Below are positions 22,098 through 32,200 of a stretch of DNA of 64,000 nucleotides, one piece after another. The translations under genes and the position numbers were made by a program. Numbering within the stretch: position 1 is the stretch's first letter; the number at the start of each line of letters is the position of its first letter. The notes beneath the pieces were generated by a model that saw only the letters and a program-made list of their open reading frames with translations, was not told the DNA's origin and made no database searches. The DNA comes from Oikopleura dioica (taxonomy: Eukaryota; Chordata; Appendicularia; Copelata; Oikopleuridae): positions 12,966,501 to 13,030,500 of the forward strand of contig OU015568.1 in assembly GCA_907165135.1 (NCBI GenBank). The letters are read 5' to 3'.

Positions 22098-24104
22098 CTA
22101 AAGATCTTTGTGATGCGAAAATAAGATATTCATTCTCGCCCTTTCTTCTGGAGACAAAGTCGTTTTCTGAGGCTCAATTATCTCCCGTGATAAATTTTCT
22201 TTTGAGTAATACTTCTTTAAAAATGCAGTTACTTTCTCATCGTCAAAGACTAGTCGTTTCGTCTTTCCGTGCACTTCACTGCACTCTTGGCAAAGCCATT
22301 GTTCAGGAAATTGTCTTTTCGGGAATTCAGGATCTTCAGCCGGTGCACCTTTTAATCTTTCGTTGACGATATTATGTATCTTCCAGAGCCAGAGAACAGC
22401 GTCATCTAAAGAGCCAATTTGTTCAATGGGAAATCGTCTCTCCTCAGCTTGAAAGTGTTTGCCACAGTCTCTGCAGGAGAAAATTGTCGTCACATAGTCG
22501 TAGATAAGTTTTGGAACTTTTTTGACATCATCTGTCTCGTGAGAATTGGCAAGCATGTAGTGAAATGTTGTCCAAAGCCTTTTTGGGATTTTAGCAAAGA
22601 TTCAAAATTGAGTCGCAAATTATAAAATCCCATTCCCACATGGAAGTCCTCGAAATTGAGGCGAAGAGCCAGCACAAGCCATCCAAATTTCTGGCTGTGT
22701 CGATAGGTCACGCAACTTTTCATCCCATTCACTAAAGCCGATCCCTTCTTTTTCCTCGATCCATATTGATAGATTAGACATTTTGTCCCTCAAATGTGAA
22801 TCAAAGGGCAAAATTTCTTGAAACAGCAACGCGAAATCCTGCGCTAACTCCAATCTTGTACCGTTGATTTCTTCCACCGCGCAAAACTCGTCCTGGAACA
22901 TGAGAATTATTGTTGATTCCAGATCGGATAGGTAGATTTTCTTTCTATCGATTGCCGACAGGTCCATTTCCGCTGTTTCTCCGATTTCTTCGGGAAAACA
23001 TTAAAAATAAGAAGGAATATGCTCACTTTACCTGATTCAAACACGGGATGAAATTCGTTGTGGACGTCTCCGTCGTCGCTGTGCCCCTCCACTCCAGGTA
23101 AATTTTCCAAATCATATGTGAAAAACGAGCGCGCAGCAAAATCCGGAAAGACATTTTGCAGAAGATTTCTCCGCCAAACAAACATTTCGACCCATGTGAA
23201 TGGAGAAATGGTAGGGTCGACCTGCCGCTTAGCGTCGCGTTTATTGATGAGCTGTGAGAGAAACTCGCATTCTTGTGCGTCTCTTGAGCGAACACGGCGA
23301 AAGATGATACCATTTTTACAACCAAGATCAAGCATAACAGACCTAAAGATGGACTTGAAATCCCGGATTTGAATTCTATTGCTATGTTTTGAAGTCCTTC
23401 CTTGTTAGATAGGGATCATACTCTCGATCCTTCTCGTCCTCCACAAATAATACAAAGTTGACATCTAAATTGAATACGTTGATCGATTTCTCAAATGGAT
23501 AAAATCACCTGTATCAACATAATGAATGAATATCTTCGCAAAGTCCCTAGGACTAACGAAATTTAACTCCGGCTTCGGTGAGCTGAAAATCCATCTACTT
23601 GGCGGATTTTCCATCAGAAAGTCAATTGCTTCTTTCGTCAATCCAGCTTTAGATTCATTCTCGTACTTGACTGCCTTTCCGCCGTTTTTCCGCGTAGTAT
23701 CGTATGCTCCAAAGATACGAAAATTTGGATAACCGCCTATCCAAAATGGATCGCGATGACAAACGCCGTAGTTTTGCCCAGTACACTCAAAACCAGAGAC
23801 TTTTATCATGCAACTCCAATTTTCTATGCTTTTGGCAAAAGATTCGTAAACTGGGGCAAACTCGTGACAATGACCACATGTTATCGCATGAAACTGTACC
23901 AAATGCGCGACATCTTCAAATAGACTTTTTTTCAATCTGACTTTTCCTCTTACCTGAGTTTTTTATAGCCTTTGAAAGCTCCTTTCCATCTGGTATAATA
24001 TTTACATTCTTCGAATGCGTATATAAAGCTCCTGCATTTTTCGGCCTTCTTGCTTCGCAAAATATATTCAGACTTTCAAAAAGCAATAAATATACTGTTC
24101 TCAT
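22098..24104 (-). CDS. QSOX: Quiescin sulfhydryl oxidase
   Basis: Roughly 580 residues. Signal peptide (MRTVYLLLFESLNIFCEA), thioredoxin domain with the active-site motif in FHAITCGHCHEFAPVY, a helical middle domain, and the ERV/ALR FAD domain with RGLPCG|LWTTFHYM, the second redox pair FSCRDCGKHF, the FAD-binding AVLWLWKIHNIVNERLKGAP, and CQEC near the end. It makes disulphides in secreted proteins and passes electrons to O2. Two of its introns (23343-23400 and 22579-22635) only fit with GA-AG boundaries; the second falls exactly within PCG/LW. Alternative start at 24170 would add a charged leader. Starts 105 bp below the SLC25 gene stop. Confidence 0.93.
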
Positions 24105-24209
24105 TGTTCTTTTTCGTTTTAATTTTAACCGAAAGCAGCAACAAAACAGAATGCACTTGAAAATACTCAAGAGCGATAATTCGTCGGCAAAATCTTTTTT
24201 GAACAGAAT

Positions 24210-25251
24210 TCATTCAAAGCATCGTCCATTGAAGATATCTTTTTGTAGCACTTTATCTGTGTAATTCTGAAATAAATGTTTACAAAGTGCTTTTCTGTTA
24301 AATATTACCTGGACGTAAAATAAAACCCCAGTGACAGGAACGGATCGAATCACGCATGGTGCAAGCCCTCTCGTGAAAATCTTCAACCCTTCGTTTCTGT
24401 AAATGTCGCTGACATATCCATACCACGTCGGAAATCTTCGCGCACCGAGAGGATCAGATTGAATTCGTGTTTTCACGACATCGGCAGGGAAGCAGACAGT
24501 CCAAGAAACTAATCCTGTTAGAGCTCCTGCCATGAGTTCGCTCAGTGAGCCGAAACCATTTTCCTTGAATAAATATTGATGAGCTATTCAGATATTCGAA
24601 AAAACCTTGAATAACTTGTTAGCATGAAAATAAACTAAGAAAAAGACGCCATAACTCGGGATATTCCTTATCAAGACAGCACCGAATCCAGTATACAGCC
24701 TCCGTAGTCCCACTTTTCTTCTCATTTCAAGGACCTTGGAAAAAGTTGATGGCTGTTTCTCCCTACTGCCGATTCCAGATTGTTGCATCTGAGTTTTAAC
24801 AAGCTCAAAAGGAGTCTCAACAATTGATATAGTGAATCCGGAAGCAGCCCCGGCGATGAACTTTTCTGCAGATTCGTTAAGATTGAGTGGCTAAAATTGC
24901 TTAGTTTCATGAAGCAAAGAGTGAATTTACCTCAAGCGACCTTCTAACAGTCCCTTCTGAGGCAAACAAAACGGAGTTCATTCCAGCTTGAGCCAAAACA
25001 GGCGGTAGTAGACCTTTTCCGAGTGCTCGAAGTCCTTCATTTTTTATTATTTGTAAGCAGCAGTCAATGCTGTTTTTATAGAGATGTGGGAATGCTTGTA
25101 CCCGAGTTTTTACGGTATCTTTTAATGGATTACAAAAGATTATAAGAAAAACTCAAAATCAGTGTAATCCAGTAACTAATGGATGGCCAGCGATAGTCGA
25201 AACGACTCCTCCAATACTCCCAGAAATCAATTCTCTTACTCCTTCGTGCAT
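24210..25251 (-). CDS. Mitochondrial carrier, SLC25 family
   Basis: About 280 residues with the three signatures HPLDTVKTR, TPFELVKTQMQ and FPADVVKTRIQ and the glycine-rich repeats between them; the closest impression is the SLC25A45/47/48 or carnitine/ornithine carrier group, substrate not decided. Introns include GT-AG ones at about 24269-24309, 24555-24603 and 24893-24931. The first intron (25120-25176) falls inside the first signature between PL and DTVK and has no GT-AG solution: it must be read as GT-AA or TT-AG. In line with the UIM-like gene upstream (162 bp) and QSOX downstream. Confidence 0.85.
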
Positions 25252-25412
25252 TTTGAAATATTTCTCATAATTGCGAAAAATTTTTGGACGATCGTTTATT
25301 TATTCAAGAGCTGAGTCTTGTTTGCTATTTTTGTAATTTTTGATGATGATGAAAAAATATATTTATTGAATTCACTCGATTGAAAGACAGTTTACCAGTT
25401 CATTCAAAATAA

Positions 25413-26282
25413 TTATCTTGGTTGTTGTGGAGGATATCCATATGGAGCTGGTGGAGCCGGCTGAGGATACGGCTGAGCTTGCGGATATGGCTGAGCCTGT
25501 GGATATGGTTGAGCTTGTGGATACCCAGCTGGAGGTGGAGGATAAGACTGAGCTGGTTGCGGATATCCGGGATAGAGAATAACCATACCCTTGAGAAGCT
25601 TGGGGTTGTGGTGGTGTCGGTTGGGCTGGATAAGGTTGGTGAAAGTTTTGAGCAGGAGGTTGTTGGATCGATTGATTCGGGTAGGGTTGATGGGGCACTG
25701 GTTGGGCATATTGTACCGGAGGAGGCGGCTGCGGGTATGGTTGATGAGCTGGAGGGGCCGGCTGAGCATGCTGTTGCTGATATGGTGCAGGGGGATATCC
25801 AGGAGCAGGTTGCTGGTAAGAATTCGCAGCAGCGAGAGGATGTTGCTGCTGATTTGATGCTAATGCAGCTGGAGGGGTGGAAGTCGCAGGAGATTTTGGG
25901 ACTTCCCCTTGTTGCGCTCTTTTGTGCGCTTCGGCCATCGATAGCACCTTTGCCTTCCTTATATCATCTTGGAACTTCTTGTCTGGCTAACAAAAGTTGC
26001 TTATAGCTTTGATTTTATGATAAAAAGCTTACTGTTTCCTCGATGATACTCTCTTGCCTGGCGATTGATCCCGGTGCAGGCGAAGGTTCCGGCGCTGCTA
26101 AACCCCAAGCTTCCATGCCTTTCAAAAACTCTGGATTTTTAAGATGAGCTCTGAATTTGACTTTGTGAAAAGAAAAATATGAAAGACGATTGCGGAAGCT
26201 CTGTTTGAGGTAACCACTGGCGGAATTTGCTTTGACGTTTTTTATTTCTGCCGTATGCTCTCCCAGTTAAACAATTATTCAT
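25413..26282 (-). CDS. UIM-like helix plus Pro/Gln/Tyr-rich tail, unknown
   Basis: Start MNNCLTGRAYGRNKKRQSKF follows an acceptor (AAATTTGTAG), 46 bp after the stop of the lectin-like gene A. A conserved-looking segment (FRAHLKNPEFLKGMEAWGL) is followed by a Ser/Pro linker and FQDDIRKAKVLSMAEAHKRA, which fits the ubiquitin-interacting motif pattern (acidic, Ala, Ser). The second half is Gln/Pro/Tyr repeats (YPQAQPYPQAQPYPQ) ending PPQQPR. An intron at about 26161-26215 needs a GG donor; another near 25520-25575 (55 bp, GT-AG) is needed to change frame in the repeat. Could be an endocytic or coacervating adaptor; no family recognised. Confidence 0.6.
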
Positions 26283-26328
26283 TTGCCTCCTACAAATTTT
26301 CAGTTGAATTCCTATTCGAAACTTTATT

Positions 26329-27411
26329 TCAGTCATGGAAAGTTTGATTTTCAGCTTGATTTTCATTATCATTCCATTTTTCGGTTTTATGTAGACAGAG
26401 AACATGGAGCCTAAAAATGTTGCGTTCTTTTTATAAGCAAAATACAGACCTGTAATAACTTTGTGCAGCTCTAAATTCATCGAAAAAATAACTGTAAAAG
26501 ATCCCATTTATAAATGAAGGCTGATTTTCACACCACTGGAAACCATGCTTCTCGGGGTTGAATGTTTTCGCATCATCGTTGACAAATTTGTGATTTATGA
26601 CAAATATTTCATTGTCGATATGATTTTTCACTGTGTATGTCTTTTCTCGGAAGTCAAAGTCCCATAGTTTATAAGCTTGTATGAAAGTAGAATTTAGATC
26701 CAAGATTTCGCAGGAGATTTGCACATCGTTATGCACAATCACTCGACCCAATTCGTCAAATACCTTACTTTTGCAAACAAACTAAATTGAACGATGAAAT
26801 TCACATTATTAGTAGTAAGAATAAACCTGAGAGTTAAGATAGAAAGTCGTTTCGCTTATTGAAATGACACATCCGGTGTTGATCAAAGACACGGGATCGT
26901 CTCTGCTCATATTTGCCAGCAGTTGTTGTCTAAAGTCTTCTGGCAGAAGAGTTTCATTACTTATGTTCTCGATGTCGACAGATAACCAAAACCCGTAGTG
27001 TTCATATTTTAGGATCTTGGTCACGTCAACGACGGATAATTTCGACCAAGGAAGTGTAGCATTGATTTCATCGCATTTTTGTTTTGCTTCAGTATAACTT
27101 GCCAGATCGCGAAAAATTGTGGCATTATAGACTAAAATTCAGATCATCAGCAAACTACCACCTAAAGGGTCAGTCTGGTTTACCTTGCTGGTTTATTTTT
27201 ATTTCTAAACGTTCATACTCTCTCGATCCTTTTCGTTTTACAAATGAAGTTGTCAAGTGCTTGTCGTTTTGAAGAGTGGTCTCTTTTAACATCGATAGAA
27301 TAGTGTATGTTAGACCAGGTCTAAAACTATGGAAGAAATAGTAACAATTTATACTTACATCAGGCAAAACATGACGAAAAACAAGACAACGCCCTTACAA
27401 CAACGCTTCAT
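26329..27411 (-). CDS. Type II membrane protein with C-type-lectin-like domain (copy A)
   Basis: About 300 residues. Short basic cytosolic start (MKRCCKG), one membrane segment (VVLFFVMFCLMIPGLTYTIL), stalk, then a C-type-lectin-like pattern: SYTEAKQKCDEINATLPW, STFWL-like YGFWLSVDIE, a Cys in INTGCVISISE, and FVCKSKVFD. A C-terminal domain follows (GRVIVHNDVQISCEI … DDAKTFNPEKHGFQWCENQP … LCLHKTEKW). Cysteine positions are shared with copy B, so they are likely disulphides. Stop is 46 bp before the next gene in the same direction. Surface or secretory role is inferred. Confidence 0.75.
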
Positions 27412-27539
27412 CTTATATTTTTAAGATCAGGAACGGACTGGCTTTTATTTTAAATTGCAATGTTACAGATATCGTAAGCAATCACCCGTGAGATGAACAA
27501 TGTCCAGAACAAAAATAGATCGCGTTAGTTTTGGAAAAT

Positions 27540-28759
27540 TTAATTTGCAGTTTTATTAATAGAACTTTCTTCAGTCTCGTCTTTCGTAACGACTTGATTT
27601 TCAGTTTGATCGGAGTCAGCTAAACTTTTGCGTTCGTGAAGGCACATAACACTGAATCTTAACTCAACATAAAAAATATTTTCAGCTTTGAAGACTCACA
27701 AAGAGTATCTTTTTGATGTTAAAAATTTGTCACCAAAAAGGAAGTAAGAAATTCCAGTAATAAAAGACGGTTGGTCCTGGCACCACTTTTCATAGAGTTG
27801 CAAAAATTTAACTCAAGTCTTTTTTTAATGCTGATGATAAGAACAACCGTGGTATCAATTTTTGCAACTCTGCTGAAAGCCACGTTCCTCAGGGTGGAAA
27901 TCTGTGGCATCATCATCGATGAGTTTCCCGTGTGTAAAAAATATGCTTTGATTAAGATGATTTTTTGTGACATAATCTTTCTCATTCGCTTCAAGTTTCC
28001 ATAGCTTGTGCTTGTGAAGAAAAGACGAGTTGAACTTCAAAATTTCACAAGATATGGATTTATCGTTGTGAATGATGACTCGTCCTTTGTCGTCAAAAAC
28101 GTTATTTTTACACACAAACTAAGAATGATTTTGATTATTTTAAAACAAGTGTAATTTACTTGATTGTTAAAATTTCGGTTTTCGTCTATAGAATAAACAT
28201 AAACGCATTCATGATGGTTCTCCAAAGAGACGGGTGACGGTCTTTTGATATCTGCGGCCACTTCTCTTCTAAAATCAAGCGGTATTTCAGTATTGTTCAT
28301 AATCCCATTCACGTCAGTTGAGAGCCAAAAGGTTGACTTTCGGTATTTCAGAATTTTGGTGACGTCAACGATGGAAAACTTGGTCCAAGGAAGGGTGCCG
28401 TTCATTTCGATGCACTTTTTAATCGCTTCGTCTTTCCTTGTTGGTTCAAGAAATATGGTCGATTCAAAGACTGGTATAGAAAGATCAAGTGTCGATAAAT
28501 GTTCATAGTGTCTCTTTATACCTTGTTCGTCTATCAATATTTTCAGAATTTCAGTTTTCGCTGGTTCTTTCAGTCCCAAAAATTGTGTCCGCTGGAACTT
28601 GTCGTTTTCTTGTTCTTTCATCGTATTAAATATATTCATAAGTATAAATGCAACTACAGGCCTAAAACAAAACTTGTTCAGAAGGCAATTTTCTTCAAAA
28701 TTCACTTACAGTAAACATAAGAAAAAAATAAACAAAATTGCTTTCCAACGAATTTTCAT
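27540..28759 (-). CDS. Type II membrane protein with C-type-lectin-like domain (copy B)
   Basis: Tandem paralogue of copy A. N-terminus MKIRWKAILFIFFLCLL is a signal anchor with the intron in the same place. Lectin-like blocks: RKDEAIKKCIEMNGTLPW, STFWLSTDVN, HHECVYVYSIDE and FVCKNNVFD; then GRVIIHNDKSISCEILKFN and a C-terminus ending SVMCLHERK … INKTAN. Relative to copy A the coding sequence is interrupted by an 87-bp insert (27786-27872) exactly between the codons for Gln and Trp; the gene makes a full-length protein only if this is spliced out. Confidence 0.72.
27786..27872 (-). other. 87-bp hairpin insert acting as a possible non-canonical intron
   Basis: Absent from copy A at the same codon pair (TTTCAG/TGG). 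On the minus strand it begins CAGAGTTGCAAAAATT and ends AATTTTTGCAACTCTATGAAAAG, so a 15-bp inverted repeat (AGAGTTGCAAAAATT) lies near both ends. CAG is repeated at the left junction. No GT-AG reading restores the frame; CA-AG or AG-AG would. Confidence 0.6.
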
Positions 28760-29215
28760 ATTTTATCTGCGCTAGCCTGCAAACCTCATAAAAGTTTGAG
28801 AACTCGTCAACCATAATTTATGGTCTTCATGCCACAAAAAGAAGAACAGCTACACCGAAAATTGATGCTTATTATATTTATTTGATATAATAAAGGAATA
28901 AAACTTACTATGGCAGATATTACCATCATAGTACTAGCAGTGGACCTTTGCAAGCGCAGGCGGCCCGGCCTTCCTCGGGATCAGGCGCAATAGTTCGAAC
29001 TTGGGTTCTGTCAAAGTACGACAATTTCGGAAATTGTAAAATTTGATAATTGGACGAGTGGTCTAATAAATCGGCGATAAAAGTGGAGAACTAGAACCTA
29101 TTCAGAAAAAGATTTTCAGAAAAATATTGACGTCGTAAAACTTTATGGCCCCACATACGGGATCCTGTTTTGCCCTTCCTAGAACTTTTTGAAATATTCA
29201 AAATTTGATTTTTTA
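28760..29215. promoter_or_regulatory. Divergent intergenic region
   Basis: 456 bp between lectin-like copy B (-) and the B4GALNT gene (+). A G/C-rich patch (28938-29000, GCGCAGGCGGCCCGGCC…) and a B-box-like GTTCGAAC at 28995 are the only landmarks. No ORF supported. Confidence 0.4.
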
Positions 29216-32200
29216 ATGAGAATGCTAAGAAGAGAATTATTCGTAAACGCTTGGTTTTTTTGCATTGGAATACTCATAGGTAGGGATGGCATACAAAAAT
29301 TAAATCGCGATTGCGAGGTCGCCTGGGAAAACCAAGGGTACCATCTTGTAGAGCAGAAAATTCTGATTCTGATAGGACCCAAAAAAGGATTTTCGTAAAT
29401 AGGTACCTGGATTTTTAGGCACTTTTCTGTAACTCCTCTAAAGGATGCAAAAATTAATTTTTTTTCGTGGAAAGTAGTGTATTTTTATGCGAAAAATCCA
29501 TTTCTGCAAAAAAATTTAACCGCGTAAGAAGAAAAAACCGAGAAAAAAGCTAAAAACTGTCGAGAGAGGAAAACAAAAATCAGTGACGCGGCGGTTACGT
29601 AACAGCGCGGCAGCCGCGTGGCGGCGCTGTTCGCCCGCTTGCCAATTTCACCGCTGGAAACACTTTTCATTGCTATCAAATCCTTATCAGCACTGTATTT
29701 CAATTCATTTGTTAATAATGATCATACATTTTATTTGAATTCTAAAAAGTGGGTTGTTCCTACGGAAGCTCCTGATTCGCGGAAAAGGGATGAAAGGGAA
29801 AAATGATTCCAGGTCCCCTTTTGCCGGTTTTTCTTCGATTCAGTCTTTCAAAACGCGATTTAAAAGCTACTGAATTCGAATTTTGCTATCATGAGTCTTG
29901 AGGAAGGGTTGAATAACCCTTTTCTCGAAGGGAAAGAGAGAGAAAGAGAAAAAATGCTTCCAATTACGATGTCTTGGAATGGCTTTTATCTAAATTCGAT
30001 ATATATTTAACACATAATTAATAAATCAAATATTTTACAATTTAAATCAAATAAAAAGCCAAAAAGACAATCTCAAGCGAATGATTTGCTGCAAAATTGT
30101 TGTTGGCTTCATTGCAGCTCTCGTTATTTTAGCAGTTGGATTTGCTGGTAAGTCTTTTTGATTGAAGCCTTGTTTTTTATTTCGACAATAAATTCTAACT
30201 CATAAATTCAGGTTTCATGGCTGGCTACCGCGTCGGTGCTGATTTGGACGTCGATGGAGTTGACGACGATGCTGCCTACAGAGACGTATTCGATCCGTTC
30301 GACCCCGACAACGAATTCATCACAAGCAGAGAAGGGCAACAGAATCTCGGATAGAATTCAGCTGGCTCTTACTTGCTACTTGTGCACTTTTACATGTAAA
30401 ACACGGCCTGTTTAAATTTAGCTGCAATTTCCCAAGAAGATACATTGAAAAATTACAAACTCTTGGCCATTTTTATCTTAGTATTATAAGTCATAGACTG
30501 TACGAAAGATCTATTAAATTGAAATAAAGAAGTATGATAAAACCGGCGTCTTAGTACTTTATTTATTACTCTGTATCAACTCGAACCGAGAACCACGACA
30601 GTGCAGCGACAGTTTCTCCGGTCGGGGAGCTCACTTGCTCTCGAAACTATAACAATGCGCGATTCATTAAAACACTCCTCATCTGATCTTAGCATCAGGC
30701 CTGATCAGCTGGAGAAAAGGGCCTCATTCAACAGAGCGGTGAGATTTTCAAGATCCGAGTCACTTCTGGGCGATCATTTTTTTCTGCGTGAGAAGCCGCT
30801 GCAATCCGCAGTTAATATTGGAGAGCACATCCGTCGCGATAAGGAGAAACAGGCCCAGAGCTCGCAAACGTCGAACAATCAAACGAGCAAAATGGAGACC
30901 CGGGCCTTCAAGCAAATCATCGAATTCATGAACGCTCGGTCTTTTTAGCGATTTTTTTTCGCTCGAAGATTTTCAGCGATTGAAGTTATGAAAAAAATCT
31001 CTCTACACGAGGCAAGCCCCTTAAATTCAAAAATCACAAAATGGGGCTGAGACGGCCCGAAAGGCCGGCAAGCCCCTTAAATTCAAAAATTAAAAAATTG
31101 GGCTGAGACGGCCCGAAGGGCCGGCAAGCCCCTTAAATTCAAAAATCAAAAAAATGGGGCTGAGACGGCCCGAAAGGCCGGCAAGCCCCTTAAATTCAAA
31201 AATCAAAAAATGGGGCTTAGACGGCCCGAAAGGCCGGCAAGTCCCTTAAATTCAAAAATCAAAAAATGGGGCTGAGACGGCCCGAAGGGCCGGCAAGCCC
31301 CTTAAATTCAAAGATCACAAAATTGGGCTGAGATGGCCCGAAGGGCCGGCAAGCCCCTTAAATTCAAAAATCACAAAATGGGGCTGAGACGGCCCGAAGG
31401 GCCGGCAAGCCCCTTAAATTCAAAGATCACAAATTTTTTGCAGAAATGGATTTTTGCATGAAAATACACTACTTTCCACGAAAAAATTAATTTTTGCATC
31501 CTTTAGAGGAGTTACAGAAAAGTGCCTAAAAATCCAGGTACCTATTTACGAAAATCCTTTTTTGGGTCCTATCTGAATCAGAATTTTCTGCTCTACAAGA
31601 TGGTGCCCTCGGTTTTCCAAGGCGACGTCGCAATCGCGATATAATTTTTTGTATGCCATCCCTACTCATAGGTATTCATCTCCAAATATCAAAATCTGCA
31701 GATACCGAAGAAGAACTTTTCAATGGAAAGAGAACTACAAAGGAAGATATGAAGGAAATTTTTGGAACAAGTGGACGAGAAAGAGGATCTAAGATCTTTA
31801 TTGACAAGAAAAACTTATTGATTTCAAAGCCTATTGATAACAAGGACGAGTTTAAGATGCTTTAGGTTTATTACTCATTGAGAAACGAAATCGAGAGCTC
31901 CGAAAGTTATTTTCCTGGAGCCCAAATCGTGCAACTTCGTTCCCGTCTTCGCCTCTTCCCGATTTCTGCAGCTGCAAATCAGCACCAAAGCCTTCAAAAA
32001 CGATAAATTATGACAAATGGACTGTTCCAAATTATGAAGAACTATCAAATTTCCGAGAAAAGGACATTGAAAACTTCAAAAAATCAAAATTTCATTCTCA
32101 AAACTCGCCACCTTTGATTCTCTCTAAAGCTCAATCGTCGATTGAGTACGTCAGGAAGCGGTCAAAAACCAAAAAATAAAAATTATGAGAAAGCATGAGT

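Larger units (their letters stand above)
29281..31664. mobile_element. 2.4-kb hAT-type transposon with long inverted arms and cargo ORFs
   Basis: Flanked by a perfect 8-bp target-site duplication CTCATAGG (29273-29280 and 31665-31672). Both ends begin TAGGGATGGCATAC, a hAT-type terminus. The inverted arms extend about 235 bp with near-identity. Inside lie an intron-containing small gene (30081-30354), an ORF (30655-30948) and a tandem array (about 31012-31430). No transposase is seen, so it is non-autonomous. The 8-bp duplication plus TAGGG/CAGGG ends is established for the hAT superfamily. Confidence 0.88.

Noticed and set aside
25422-26006. Long + strand ORF rich in Trp, Leu and Arg
   Set aside because: Antisense shadow of the Pro/Gln/Tyr-rich tail; composition is what the repeat codons give on the other strand.
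28938-29005. tRNA-like A-box and B-box (GTTCGAAC)
   Set aside because: No acceptor or anticodon stem can be formed around them; likely chance or a SINE remnant.
29618-29806. Small ORF in the G/C-rich part of the first hAT-type element
   Set aside because: No start context, no similarity, no splice signals; treated as non-coding.
31012-31430. Regular repeats resembling a CRISPR array
   Set aside because: Units are directly adjacent copies with no unique spacers, in a eukaryotic transposon.
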